Origin: UMGS172 sp045649545
GTDB taxonomy: Bacteria; Bacillota; Clostridia; Oscillospirales; Acutalibacteraceae
Assembly: GCA_045649545.1 (NCBI GenBank)
Contig: JAZRQE010000043.1
Coordinates: 1-64,000, forward strand
Direction: 5' to 3'
DNA: 64,000 nucleotides
This document shows positions 17,733-26,447 of the stretch, one piece after another. Every line of letters begins with the position of its first letter. Positions within the stretch are counted from its first letter, which is position 1. Below the pieces are notes generated by a model. That model ran no database searches. It was not told the DNA's origin and saw nothing but the letters and a program-made list of their open reading frames with translations. Both the position numbers and the translations under genes were made by a program.

Positions 17733-19736
17733 TTATTTTTTACCGAACACATGCTTGTAATAATTATTGTCGAAAATTGCTTTTGACATTTTAAAGCGGT
17801 TAGCAACCAAATCCTTAACCTGCTTAACGTAAACATCCTGTTCCTCTTTTGAGGCAAAACTCTGACCTTCGTGTAAAGTAAATTCTTTGGTTTTAGCGTT
17901 GTATTTACCTTTACTTGAAACGAATGAGCGGTCATGAAGCTGGGCTACACAGTCGGTGGTTGACATTATGTCAGTTCCGATAAGCAATCTTGAATCATAT
18001 TGGATTCCAAAAAGATTGAGTATGGTCGGTAAAACGTCTACGGTTGAGCAAGGCTTGTCAACTGTGGGAGCGTTTTTAGTGCCTTGGCAGTAAAGTAAGA
18101 AAACGCTTTCATACAGTTCAAAGGTGGTTTCAACGTCGTGGCCTAAAAACTCTCTCCAAACTGAATACTTATCGTCGCCATCTTGCTCTAATCCATAAGG
18201 GTGGTGGTCGGGAGTGATAGTGATAACGGTTTTGTCGGCAACACCGGCAGCGTTAAGGTCCTTTAACAACTGCTCCATAGCACGGTCAAGTTCAATGTTG
18301 CAGGCGTAATAGGCTTTCATTGCATCAGAACAGTCAAGATGCTTTACCAAATCCTTGTTTTTGTTGCACATACTGTTGCCTGAAAAACTGTATTGATAAT
18401 GTCCGCTAACTGTCATATAGTATGCATGGAATCGCTCATTATCACTCAAATAGTCCTTGGTTGAGCCGGTTATCATTTCAAGGTCGGACTCAGGCCATCT
18501 TTTCTTAACATACTTCTCCAAACCGTTGCCCATACCGAGATATGTATAACCCATATTAGGATGGGAAAGATGGCGGTTATAGTAGTTATAAGTGTGGTTG
18601 TGGTAAGCGAATGTTTTATCAACGCCGATACTTTGGAAGATATTACCTAATGTATAAGGGTAATAGTTTGAGCCCGAAAGTTTAAGTCCCATACTGTTTG
18701 CCGGTAAAAGTCCGGTACAAGCAGCATACTCACCGGCTGATGTTGAACCGAGCCATGGGGTATAGAAATTGGTGAACTTAAAACCGTCCTGATACATTTT
18801 GTAAAGTGTAGGAGTAAGTTCGGGATGAATAGCGTAGTGAGAAAATCCTTCAGCCGTAATGGTTATAAGATTATATCCTTCATACATTCCGGTGTAATGG
18901 TTTTTAAGGGTGGGTTGCTTTTGGCTGAAATATTCATTTAAAGTTTTTAACTGCTTACTGCTTGCACTTTCGCTCAAAGCAGTAAAATCAATATCGATAA
19001 CATTCGGCGAAGTGTCAATAGGCTCTGTGTTTTCGGTCGGGGGAGGGGTAGGGGTTACGGTATCTATAAGATTTGGGTCTTCGGTATTAATATCAATATC
19101 TTGTTCAACACCAAGTATATTATACTTGAAATCGAGCGTTTCGGTACGCAAAAGACCGAATTTATTTACACCGAAATTCACAGTAAAGTCACCCGACTGA
19201 ACTGAAGAAAGATTGCCCGACAGTGAAATTATAAGTGTAATTGCAATGTGCAAGCATACTGCAGCGACTCCAAGAAGTGCCACGCCCTGCCATTTCATTC
19301 TACGGTATTTAAGCCTTTTAAAACCGAACAAAATGTAAACAACCAACGGAACAGATAAAAGGATAATTGCAGGCAAACCGCTTAAAATCGCATTAAAGGT
19401 GTTACCTATGATTCCGCCTTCTGTAATTTGTCCGATACCGCCGGCTACGATTGAAGTTAATTCGAAATAATAACTAAAGACCTTATAATAAATTAGTTGT
19501 GATGCATAAAGTAAGGTTAAAAATGCTAAAATGCCGGTGGTTATATGCTTGGCAATATGTTGCTTTACCCTTGAAAAAATGCAGGACAATATAAGAGCCG
19601 AAACCATTGAAAAAACGGGCATTATTAAAAGACCGATATCAAAGAATGTGTGGCTGGTAAAAGCCTTTAATATCAGTTCTAAATATACTATTGCAAGAAA
19701 TAAGAACCAAAACGTACTGTATTTTTTTACTTTCAT
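17733..19736 (-). CDS. LTA synthase family sulfatase-type membrane protein
   Basis: A 667-residue protein with five N-terminal helices (to ~170) and a C-terminal extracellular sulfatase-like domain. Recognisable parts are TITAEGFSHYAI near 295, the expected nucleophile threonine in GSTSAGEY near 333, FAYHNHTYNYYNRH near 390 and TITPDHHPYG near 510. LtaS-type enzymes transfer glycerol phosphate from phosphatidylglycerol. This subgroup could instead modify another surface polymer. A good promoter lies just upstream; the gene is monocistronic. Confidence 0.88.
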   Translation of the reverse strand: MKVKKYSTFWFLFLAIVYLELILKAFTSHTFFDIGLLIMPVFSMVSALILSCIFSRVKQHIAKHITTGILAFLTLLYASQLIYYKVFSYYFELTSIVAGGIGQITEGGIIGNTFNAILSGLPAIILLSVPLVVYILFGFKRLKYRRMKWQGVALLGVAAVCLHIAITLIISLSGNLSSVQSGDFTVNFGVNKFGLLRTETLDFKYNILGVEQDIDINTEDPNLIDTVTPTPPPTENTEPIDTSPNVIDIDFTALSESASSKQLKTLNEYFSQKQPTLKNHYTGMYEGYNLITITAEGFSHYAIHPELTPTLYKMYQDGFKFTNFYTPWLGSTSAGEYAACTGLLPANSMGLKLSGSNYYPYTLGNIFQSIGVDKTFAYHNHTYNYYNRHLSHPNMGYTYLGMGNGLEKYVKKRWPESDLEMITGSTKDYLSDNERFHAYYMTVSGHYQYSFSGNSMCNKNKDLVKHLDCSDAMKAYYACNIELDRAMEQLLKDLNAAGVADKTVITITPDHHPYGLEQDGDDKYSVWREFLGHDVETTFELYESVFLLYCQGTKNAPTVDKPCSTVDVLPTILNLFGIQYDSRLLIGTDIMSTTDCVAQLHDRSFVSSKGKYNAKTKEFTLHEGQSFASKEEQDVYVKQVKDLVANRFKMSKAIFDNNYYKHVFGKK

Positions 19737-19753
19737 TTATATCACCCAAAAAC

Positions 19754-19781
19754 AGTTTATCACGAATGTTAAAAAAGTCAA
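19754..19781 (-). promoter_or_regulatory. Predicted promoter of the LTA-synthase-like gene
   Basis: Minus-strand TTGACT (19776-19781), 16-nt spacer, TAAACT (19754-19759), close to the start codon at 19736. Confidence 0.55.
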
Positions 19782-19828
19782 CATTTTTTGAAAAATATAT
19801 TTATTTGTATATTCTGGGATTTAAAAGC

Positions 19829-19985
19829 AAAAGGACCACCGAGGGAATGGCGGTCCTTTTACTTTTTTCGAGGGTTATTTGAGGAGGGTAGAGTAATGTT
19901 CAGTTCACACAAATCTACTTTAATGTGTTAAGAGTTGCGGTTCTCTCCTGAACTGATTTTATTATACAATACATATTTTTAATTT
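19829..19985 (-). ncRNA. Candidate small RNA with three-way junction and terminator
   Basis: The 348-nt gap between two divergent genes holds no convincing reading frame. On the minus strand a TATAAT (19961-19966) is followed by TCAGTTCA (19949-19956) that pairs with TGAACTGA (19900-19907). This stem encloses two hairpins, AGAG/CTCT (19931-19946) and ACACA/TGTGT (19907-19928). Downstream a strong intrinsic terminator (AAAAGGACC/GGTCCTTTT, 19829-19860) ends it. No gene on either strand otherwise needs that terminator. The -35 element is weak, so this remains a prediction. Confidence 0.4.
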
Positions 19986-20042
19986 GTGTGTCATTTTTGT
20001 GAACTTAAAGTAAACAATAGTCAAGTGTTTTGTTAACAAAAT

Positions 20043-20072
20043 GAATACTTACCTTAATTTGGGGTCAAAATA
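20043..20072 (+). promoter_or_regulatory. Predicted SigF-type sporulation promoter
   Basis: GAATA (20043-20047), a 15-nt spacer and GGTCAAAATA (20063-20072) match the forespore SigF consensus GYATA-15-GGNNANANTW. It lies ~20 nt upstream of the SpoIIQ-like gene. Confidence 0.55.
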
Positions 20073-20092
20073 GGTTTGAAAGGATGTTTTGT

Positions 20093-20830
20093 ATGAGTAA
20101 TAAGAATAAATCGAAATCAAAAATCATAAAATTTCTTAACGGCAGAGCATTTTACGTGGTGTTGTGTTTGTGTTTTGTTGCAATCGGCGTTGCTGCGTGG
20201 TCAGGCGTCGAGGGAATGAAGATTATGAATGCCGAAAAGCAAAATAACAGTACATCTTCGGTTAACTCGGGGTCGGGTAGTGATGTTTTGCAGGTAATCC
20301 CGCCGATTTCGTCGGTTATCACACCGAGCTTTGACGAGGATGACCAAAACGATAGCACGGAGTCCGAAACCGAGGCAATCAACCCTACAGAGTCCGAAAC
20401 CGAAGAGGCTGTAGCACCTGTGGCCACATTCTTTGTCAATCCGGTTTTAGGCGAGGTTATAAAGGATTTTTCGGATACTGAACTGCAGTATTCAATGACA
20501 ATGTGTGATATGCGGTTGCACAAGGCGGTTGATTTAAAGGCTAACGAAGGAACGCCGGTTATTGCGGCAGGGAACGGTATAGTTACCGAGGTCTATACCG
20601 ATGTAATGTTAGGCTCGGTTGTGGAAATCGACCACGGCAACGGAATAATTGCAAAATATTGCGGATTAAACGAAGAGCCGTTTGTTAAAAAAGGCGATAC
20701 GGTTGATTCCTCAAAGCAAATCGGCACAGTGGGTGTTATCCCGTCAGAGTCGGTTGAGCAACGTCATATTCACCTTGAGTTTTTCAAAAACGGCAAGGCT
20801 GTTTCGCCGATGAATTATATTCAAAAATAA
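20093..20830 (+). CDS. spoIIQ: M23 (LytM) family protein, SpoIIQ-like
   Basis: A 245-residue bitopic protein: one transmembrane helix at ~19-35, an acidic Ser/Thr-rich linker (~50-112) and a C-terminal LytM domain. The zinc ligands appear complete: H143xxxD147 (HKAVD) and H225xH227 (HIHLEF), so it may be an active endopeptidase, as in clostridial SpoIIQ and unlike B. subtilis SpoIIQ. SpoIIQ acts in the forespore membrane during engulfment with SpoIIIAH. The SigF-like promoter supports this. ATG 20093 is preferred because AAAGGA is 8 nt upstream; 20084 lies in that site. Another M23 sporulation protein remains possible. Confidence 0.7.
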   Translation: MSNKNKSKSKIIKFLNGRAFYVVLCLCFVAIGVAAWSGVEGMKIMNAEKQNNSTSSVNSGSGSDVLQVIPPISSVITPSFDEDDQNDSTESETEAINPTESETEEAVAPVATFFVNPVLGEVIKDFSDTELQYSMTMCDMRLHKAVDLKANEGTPVIAAGNGIVTEVYTDVMLGSVVEIDHGNGIIAKYCGLNEEPFVKKGDTVDSSKQIGTVGVIPSESVEQRHIHLEFFKNGKAVSPMNYIQK

Positions 20831-20903
20831 ATTGAGAATATTCTTGCCCCCTATGGGTCGAAGCGGTTAAAATTTTTACAATTAACCAATCGGTTGGGGC
20901 AGT

Positions 20904-20941
20904 AAAAAGCGGAAGCTTGTAATTTCAAGCCTCCGCTTTTT
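20904..20941. terminator. Bidirectional terminator
   Basis: AAAAAGCGGA-GCTTG (20904-20919) pairs with CAAGC-TCCGCTTTTT (20926-20941). It lies between convergent genes. Just upstream, TGCCCC and GGGGCA (around 20846-20902) enclose a GGTTAA/TTAACC hairpin. Confidence 0.85.
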
Positions 20942-20953
20942 GCTGTTTTTTAG

Positions 20954-21451
20954 TTATTCTTTAATTAAAACCTTTTCAATTTTACCGTAAACGGAATAGT
21001 GGAAATCGTTATTAGGAAACCACTTTAAAGGCTCTGTATCACAAAAGCATTTTTCTTCCATAGCCTGAACATACTGCTTTTTGCAGACTAATACCATTCT
21101 TGCCTCGTTAAAATATACCGCATCGCCGTCAAAAACAGGGGTAAGACCGGTTAAAGCGGTCTTGTCACAGTCGCGTCCTGACTTTGAACCGCAGATTTTG
21201 TGGATTTCCTTGTTATCGCCATAAAAGGAAAGGGTGAAATAATCAGAATTGTTTATAAACTCCATTGTGTATCGCTGGGGACGGACAACGCACATTGCCG
21301 TGTCTGCGCCCCACATTTCACCCACAAAACCCCAAGAAGCCGTCATCATATTATAGCCCGACTCATTTCCTGCGGTTATGAGCATATATTCTTTCGAAAT
21401 TGCCTCAATTAAATTACCTTTAATTTCGGTTGCTTTAATTTCTTTAAACAT
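20954..21451 (-). CDS. Flavin reductase-like (FMN-binding split barrel) protein
   Basis: A 165-residue protein of the flavin reductase-like family. NMMTASWGFVGEMWG at ~34-48 and VVRPQRYTMEFI at ~55-66 correspond to the FMN-binding strand and the loop typical of the group. SGRDCDKTALTGL at ~92-104 is the usual helix. It likely binds FMN and reduces or transfers electrons to an unknown partner. The gene is monocistronic on the minus strand. Confidence 0.85.
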   Translation of the reverse strand: MFKEIKATEIKGNLIEAISKEYMLITAGNESGYNMMTASWGFVGEMWGADTAMCVVRPQRYTMEFINNSDYFTLSFYGDNKEIHKICGSKSGRDCDKTALTGLTPVFDGDAVYFNEARMVLVCKKQYVQAMEEKCFCDTEPLKWFPNNDFHYSVYGKIEKVLIKE

Positions 21452-21505
21452 ACCGTCACTCCGTTCTTACATTATATAGTATATATGCTATGTTAGTTTT
21501 CTTTT

Positions 21506-21532
21506 AAAAATGCCACCGCATATGCGGTGGCA
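21506..21532 (-). terminator. Terminator of yebC
   Basis: A perfect 22-bp palindrome TGCCACCGCA/TGCGGTGGCA (21511-21532) followed on the minus strand by ATTTTTAAAA. Confidence 0.85.
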
Positions 21533-21543
21533 TTAAGCCTGAT

Positions 21544-22278
21544 TTAAGCTTCTTCTGGTGTTTCCCAGTTGTGCCAAACGTTTTGAACATCCTCATTTTC
21601 ATCAAGCATATCCAAAAGTTTTTCCATTTTTACGACCAAATCGGGGTCGTCGATGCTTGAGGTGGTAGCGGCAACGTATGCCGGCTCTGCCGAAACGAAG
21701 GTATATCCCTTTACTGATAAAGCCTCACTGACGGCACCTACCGAGTTGGGGTCGGTCGAGATTTCGTAAACGTCACCGTCAAAACTGAAATCATCGGCAC
21801 CGGCTTCCAAAACATCTTCCATAACCTTGTCTTCATCCAAGCCTTCGCCCTCAATAACGATAAGACCTTTACGCTCAAACATAAACATAACTGAGCCTGA
21901 CTGTCCCAAGTTACCGCCGCATTTGTCAAAATAGTGACGCATTTCACCGGCAGTACGGTTACGGTTGTCGGTCAAAACTTCAACAATAACTGCAACGCCC
22001 GAAGGACCGTAGCCTTCGTAAACTAAAGATTCATAGTCTGCACCGCCGCCTTCACCTGCAGCCTTTTTAATGATGCGTTCAATATTATCGTTAGGAACGT
22101 TGTTTGCTTTTGCTTTAGCAATAACGTCCTTTAATTTACTGTTGTTATCGGGGTCGGGTCCGCCGGCCTTAACAGCCATTGCCAACTCACGGCCTATACG
22201 GGTGAAAACCTTAGCACGAGCCTGGTCGGTTTTCTCTTTCTTTCTTTTAATGGTACTCCATTTCGAATGTCCTGACAT
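21544..22278 (-). CDS. yebC: YebC/PmpR family protein
   Basis: A 244-residue member of the TACO1/YebC family. The N-terminal GHSKWSTIKRKKEKTDQARAK and the acidic C-terminal region are characteristic. Recent work links family members to translation of poly-proline stretches, while older annotations call them DNA-binding regulators. GGAGG precedes the ATG. Here it is not next to ruvC, as in many genomes, but stands alone with its own promoter and terminator. Confidence 0.95.
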   Translation of the reverse strand: MSGHSKWSTIKRKKEKTDQARAKVFTRIGRELAMAVKAGGPDPDNNSKLKDVIAKAKANNVPNDNIERIIKKAAGEGGGADYESLVYEGYGPSGVAVIVEVLTDNRNRTAGEMRHYFDKCGGNLGQSGSVMFMFERKGLIVIEGEGLDEDKVMEDVLEAGADDFSFDGDVYEISTDPNSVGAVSEALSVKGYTFVSAEPAYVAATTSSIDDPDLVVKMEKLLDMLDENEDVQNVWHNWETPEEA

Positions 22279-22323
22279 ACTGTTTCCCTCCGGAAAATGA
22301 TAATTTTTACATTGAACCTACGT

Positions 22324-22352
22324 ATTTTAACACATTTTTCTGACGATATCAA
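22324..22352 (-). promoter_or_regulatory. Predicted promoter of yebC
   Basis: Minus-strand TTGATA (22347-22352), 17-nt spacer, TAAAAT (22324-22329). Confidence 0.6.
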
Positions 22353-22393
22353 GCGGTTGATTGAAAAATTTAGCGTTTTAATGCAAAAAAGTC

Positions 22394-22423
22394 TTGAACA
22401 ACCGCGGTAAGATGTGGTAATAT
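22394..22423 (+). promoter_or_regulatory. Predicted promoter of putP
   Basis: TTGAAC (22394-22399), 18-nt spacer, TAATAT (22418-22423), 40 nt upstream of the start codon. Confidence 0.45.
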
Positions 22424-22463
22424 AACCTTGTATTACTAAATTTCACTATGGGGAGTGTGTAGA

Positions 22464-24032
22464 ATGGATAGCAAAACGATACAAATACTTGTTGCTATGA
22501 TTGCCTATATGGCAGTTGTTATCGTAATTGGACTTTTGTATGCCAAGCGTGCAAACAAGAGTTCTGAAAACTACTTTTTGGGTGGACGTTCGTTAGGACC
22601 TTGGGTTACCGCTATGAGTGCCGAGGCTTCTGATATGTCAGGCTGGCTTTTGATGGGATTGCCCGGTGTTGCATATTGGTGCGGTTTGGCTGATGCAACC
22701 TGGACTGCAATCGGTCTTGCCGTTGGTACATATTTAAACTGGTTGATTGTTTCCAAAAGGCTTCGCCGTTACAGTATAAGAGCCAACAACGCTATTACCT
22801 TGCCTGAGTTTTTCTCTAACCGTTTCAGAGAAAACAAAAAGGTTATCACAAGCATTGCTGCTTTGTTTATACTTGTTTTCTTTACAGTTTACGCATCGAG
22901 TTGTTTTGTTACCTGTGGTAAACTTTTCTCGACCCTTTTTGATGCACCTTATATTCCGATGATGATTATCGGTGCAATATTTGTTCTTGTTTATACCATT
23001 TTGGGCGGATTTTTGGCAGAAAGTGCTTCCGACTTTATGCAGGGTGTCGTTATGTTTGTAGCGTTAACCGTCATTGTTGTTGTAAGTATTTTCAAAGCCG
23101 GCGGATTAAATGAAATTTTAAATAACGCAAAAGAAATTCCCGGTTTCTTTGAGTTCTTTGGTCTTGCAAATCCGACTGTTGATGAAGCAGGAAAACAGCT
23201 TATCGACGCTGCAGGCAAGCCGATGTTTGGTGAGTCTTTGCCTTACGGTGCTTTGAGTGTTGCTTCTATGATGGCATGGGGCTTGGGTTATTTCGGTATG
23301 CCTCAGGTACTCTTACGCTTTATGGCGGTTCGCAGTGAGAAAGACCTTAAGGCTTCAAGAAGAATCGCAATGATTTGGGTTGTTATTTCGTTGGCTGTTG
23401 CCGTATTTATCGGTATTGCCGGACGTGAACTTTTCCCGACTGAACTTACTACTAAATCGGAATCAGAAAGCATTTTCATTCTGCTTTCCGAAAGTTTCTT
23501 GCCGCCGATTTTGGCAGGTCTTGTAATGGCAGGTATTTTGGCAGCCACCATCAGTTCGTCTGACTCTTATCTGCTTATCGCCGCATCTGCATTTGCTAAA
23601 AACATCTTCCAGGGTATTGCCAAGAAAAATGCAACAGACAAGCAGGTTATGACAATGTCGAGAATTACGCTCTTGGTAATCGCCGCAATTGCAGTGGTAA
23701 TTGCGTTGGATAAAGACAGCGTTATCTTTAACATTGTTTCGTTTGCTTGGGCAGGCTTTGGTGCAACATTTGGTCCTTTGATGTTGTTCTCACTTTTCTG
23801 GAAGAGAACAACCCGTTGGGGTGCTGTTGCCGGTATGGTCGGCGGTGCAGGAATGGTATTCTTGTGGAAATTGGTTATCAGCAAATTGGGCGGTGCATTC
23901 GCAATTTATGAGTTGTTACCCGCATTCATTTTCTCTTGCATCTGCATAGTCGTTGTATCTTTGATTACACCCAAACCCTCTAAAGAAGTTGAGGAAGATT
24001 TTGAGGCTGTAAGATTAGGCAATGTTGAATAA
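22464..24032 (+). CDS. putP: Sodium/proline symporter
   Basis: A 522-residue transporter of the SSS family with about 13 helices. YFLGGRSLGPWVTAMSAEASDMSGW at the end of the first periplasmic loop and the Na+-site serines in ATISSSDSYLL are typical of PutP. It imports proline with sodium. The start ATG 22464 follows GGGGAG; the reading from 22455 adds three residues without support. Two terminators follow. Confidence 0.9.
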   Translation: MDSKTIQILVAMIAYMAVVIVIGLLYAKRANKSSENYFLGGRSLGPWVTAMSAEASDMSGWLLMGLPGVAYWCGLADATWTAIGLAVGTYLNWLIVSKRLRRYSIRANNAITLPEFFSNRFRENKKVITSIAALFILVFFTVYASSCFVTCGKLFSTLFDAPYIPMMIIGAIFVLVYTILGGFLAESASDFMQGVVMFVALTVIVVVSIFKAGGLNEILNNAKEIPGFFEFFGLANPTVDEAGKQLIDAAGKPMFGESLPYGALSVASMMAWGLGYFGMPQVLLRFMAVRSEKDLKASRRIAMIWVVISLAVAVFIGIAGRELFPTELTTKSESESIFILLSESFLPPILAGLVMAGILAATISSSDSYLLIAASAFAKNIFQGIAKKNATDKQVMTMSRITLLVIAAIAVVIALDKDSVIFNIVSFAWAGFGATFGPLMLFSLFWKRTTRWGAVAGMVGGAGMVFLWKLVISKLGGAFAIYELLPAFIFSCICIVVVSLITPKPSKEVEEDFEAVRLGNVE

Positions 24033-24042
24033 TTGAATTTAA

Positions 24043-24071
24043 GGCGTACGGGTTTCCCGTACGCCGTTTTT
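24043..24071 (+). terminator. Terminator of putP
   Basis: Perfect 10-bp stem GGCGTACGGG (24043-24052) with CCCGTACGCC (24056-24065), then GTTTTT. Confidence 0.85.
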
Positions 24072-24084
24072 GTTGTTACATAAT

Positions 24085-24117
24085 AAAAAACTCTCGGTTT
24101 GAAACCGAGAGTTTTTT
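24085..24117. terminator. Bidirectional terminator between putP and ruvX
   Basis: A perfect 16-bp stem AAAAAACTCTCGGTTT (24085-24100) with AAACCGAGAGTTTTTT (24102-24117). It serves ruvX on the minus strand and backs up the putP terminator. Confidence 0.9.
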
Positions 24118-24124
24118 GATGTTG

Positions 24125-24547
24125 CTATTTCTTTGTATTTGCACGGTGACGTAGGAAATCCTCCAAAATAATGGTGGCGGCAACGGCGTCTACAGTTTCT
24201 TTGCGTTTTTTACCTCTGACATCGGTGTAGTTTAATGCGGTGTGGGCACTGACTGTTGTACAACGTTCGTCCCAAAGTTCAACCGGCAAGCCTGTGGCTT
24301 GTCGTAAACTTTCTGCGGCGGCGGCACATTCCTGTGCTTTAAAGCCTTCGCTACCGTCCATATTTTTAGGATAACCGACCACAATCATTTCAGCACCCAA
24401 TTCTTTTGCCTTGGCGGCTAATTTTTCAATAAGTTTTTCGCGGTTATATTCGGTGATAACACCTTTCGGAAAGGCAAAACCCTCATTTTTGTCACTGAAC
24501 GCCACTCCGGTACGGGCAGTGCCGACATCGACCGACATTATATACAT
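24125..24547 (-). CDS. ruvX: RuvX/YqgF family putative Holliday junction resolvase
   Basis: A 140-residue RNase H-fold nuclease. The first catalytic Asp is D7 in VDVGTARTG; VVGYPKNMDGSEG follows the second strand, and DERCTT plus the C-terminal DAVAATIILEDFL hold the remaining acids. The family takes part in 16S rRNA 5' processing as well as DNA repair. ATG 24547 is chosen because GGAGG is 7 nt upstream; an ATG at 24553 overlaps the previous stop but is only 1 nt from that site. It is last in a four-gene operon. Confidence 0.88.
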   Translation of the reverse strand: MYIMSVDVGTARTGVAFSDKNEGFAFPKGVITEYNREKLIEKLAAKAKELGAEMIVVGYPKNMDGSEGFKAQECAAAAESLRQATGLPVELWDERCTTVSAHTALNYTDVRGKKRKETVDAVAATIILEDFLRHRANTKK

Positions 24548-24549
24548 AA

Positions 24550-24918
24550 TCATTCCTCCGTTATCGTCCAATAATACTTGCGGTTTGAGGTGGGGAAATC
24601 CGTTAAAACTCCGTGTTCCGGGTCGTAAAACAAGCCTTTGAAATAAAGCGACCAATGCCAACACCGAGGGGTTTCAAGACTTAATATTGCAATAGGCGGA
24701 AGCTCCGTTTTTAAGTTTGCCTGCTTGCGTTCGGGGTCGTATTTTATATTTAAGTTATCAAGTGCTAAAAACATCTGCTTTAGATTTGTTTCACGGTCGG
24801 TGCCGACAAGTGAAATTATATCGTCAACAGTCACATTGCCAAGCATTGCTAAAACGGCTTGACCGCATTGCAGGTCGGTCGGCTCGTGTATGTAAAAGGG
24901 GTTGTTGGTCAAAGGCAT
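24550..24918 (-). CDS. Peptidase C39-like domain protein
   Basis: A 122-residue papain-fold protein. The expected catalytic Cys lies in LQCGQAVLAML (~17-27) and the His and Asp in HWSLYFKGLFYDPEHG (~88-103), which is the C39 arrangement. There is no signal peptide or ATPase domain, so it is a stand-alone cytoplasmic version. I start at ATG 24918, two bases after the tadA stop, with GGA in the tadA end as ribosome site. Its substrate is unknown and its place between tadA and ruvX is unusual. Confidence 0.7.
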   Translation of the reverse strand: MPLTNNPFYIHEPTDLQCGQAVLAMLGNVTVDDIISLVGTDRETNLKQMFLALDNLNIKYDPERKQANLKTELPPIAILSLETPRCWHWSLYFKGLFYDPEHGVLTDFPTSNRKYYWTITEE

Positions 24919-24919
24919 A

Positions 24920-25375
24920 TTATTTGTCCTTTTCGCGTAAATTTTCAAAAAATTCGGTTAAAACCTCGGAGCATTCTTTCTCCATTATCCCTGCCCAGAC
25001 TTCAGGGCGGTGGTTATAGGGTAGGCTGAACAGGTCAATTACCGACTCGTGCGAGCAGGAACCTGCCTTTTTATCAAATGCACCGAAAATAACCTTTTTA
25101 ATTCTCGAATTGATAATAGCTCCGGCACACATTGGGCAGGGCTCTAATGTGACGTATAATTCACAGTCGTCCAATCTCCAACTGCCTAAACGACGGCAGG
25201 CGTTGGAAATTGCCTCGATTTCGGCGTGGCCTAATGCAGTATTTTCGGTTTCACGGCGGTTAATTCCGGTGGCAATGATTTCACCGTTTTTAACAATAAC
25301 CGCACCGACCGGAATTTCACCTAAATTCCCGGCTTTTTTGGCTAAGGCTAATGCTTCGTTCATAAATTTTCTCAT
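24920..25375 (-). CDS. tadA: tRNA-specific adenosine deaminase
   Basis: It deaminates A34 of tRNA-Arg(ACG) to inosine. The zinc site is complete: H50-A-E52 and PCPMC with C80 and C83. Length 151 is normal. In many Firmicutes the SRP RNA and dnaX follow tadA; here a C39-like gene and ruvX follow instead. It begins 4 nt after the CAAX-protease stop. Confidence 0.94.
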   Translation of the reverse strand: MRKFMNEALALAKKAGNLGEIPVGAVIVKNGEIIATGINRRETENTALGHAEIEAISNACRRLGSWRLDDCELYVTLEPCPMCAGAIINSRIKKVIFGAFDKKAGSCSHESVIDLFSLPYNHRPEVWAGIMEKECSEVLTEFFENLREKDK

Positions 25376-25379
25376 AGCA

Positions 25380-26447
25380 TTAACCTAACATTATTACGCC
25401 TTGTGCCAAAAGCACCTGAATTACACAAAGCACAAGGAAAATTATTATCCACGGGGATGCGAGGAATTTACGCAAGTTCGGGCCGGTTTCCTCTGCACGT
25501 TCGGGTGACAGTTTGAAAGCGTTGCTGTCCGATTTTATCAATATTATAAATCCGCAAATTCCAATAATCAGTGATACGGTGAAATAAATGTACGAAGTCA
25601 TTTCACTAACCATGGGTGACATATTTTGCGAGCTGAATGCCAATGTTACCGACACAGTGTTATTTACCGCGTGAATTAAAACGGCAGGGAGGAGTGAACC
25701 GGTGTATATAGTGGTGTATGCCAGCAGAAGACCGAGTAAAGTTGCAAAGGGGATTTGTTGCAGGTTTCCGTGCAAAACACCGAAAAGAACTGAAGAAATT
25801 ACGATTGCCGATGTGTCGCTGAATTTTTTACGCAAGGCACCCAAAATTACACCGCGAATAGCGAACTCCTCTAACAGTGCGGGCAATATACCGACGCACA
25901 AAAGCATAAGTACAAATGACCAAGTGCCGTTGCCGTATTCAGGTGCAGTTGTTTCAAATTTTATACCAAAAAGGGAGTTTGCAAAACTTTCAAGAATGTT
26001 AGACGCAAGGTTGCTCAAAGCACTTGCGCCAAAACCCAACATTACCAAGGCTATCAATTTGGAAGACGCAACACGCTTTACAGAGATAAGTTCGGAAAAG
26101 GTTGATTTTGTCGCCTTCAAGGTGTAAAGATAAGGTACGGTTAACGAAACGAGTGAAATTAGACTGCTTAAAACATATTGAACATTAGGGTCGGCAAAAC
26201 TTTCAAGACCGGAGCTTTTATTAAAAACGGCACTGAAAATTAAAACAGCATATACAATCGCATATTGGATTGCATAACTTATAATAAAAAACATACAAAG
26301 CGGGAAGCCGACGGCATCGCCCAAGGTTTGAAGACTGCGGTCGGGGATAATGGGCGAAGCAGGGGGTGTCGGTGTTGCCGATTCGGGAGCAGGCTGGTCG
26401 TTTTCCAACAAATTATTCAAATTTTCGTTTTTATCGGTTCCAATCAT
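25380..26447 (-). CDS. CPBP family intramembrane metalloprotease (CAAX/Abi)
   Basis: A 355-residue protein with a Pro-rich cytoplasmic N-terminus (~15-40) and about eight helices. The catalytic motif EExxxR is at 193-198 (EEFAIR) and the second motif FGVLHGNLQQ places H226. Family members process prenylated or small peptides; some affect bacteriocin immunity. It is the first gene of a minus operon with tadA, the C39-like gene and ruvX. Confidence 0.88.
   Translation of the reverse strand: MIGTDKNENLNNLLENDQPAPESATPTPPASPIIPDRSLQTLGDAVGFPLCMFFIISYAIQYAIVYAVLIFSAVFNKSSGLESFADPNVQYVLSSLISLVSLTVPYLYTLKATKSTFSELISVKRVASSKLIALVMLGFGASALSNLASNILESFANSLFGIKFETTAPEYGNGTWSFVLMLLCVGILPALLEEFAIRGVILGALRKKFSDTSAIVISSVLFGVLHGNLQQIPFATLLGLLLAYTTIYTGSLLPAVLIHAVNNTVSVTLAFSSQNMSPMVSEMTSYIYFTVSLIIGICGFIILIKSDSNAFKLSPERAEETGPNLRKFLASPWIIIFLVLCVIQVLLAQGVIMLG

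Noticed and set aside
19900..19956. Hammerhead ribozyme in the three-way junction
   Set aside because: The conserved CUGAUGA and GAAA core is absent on both strands.
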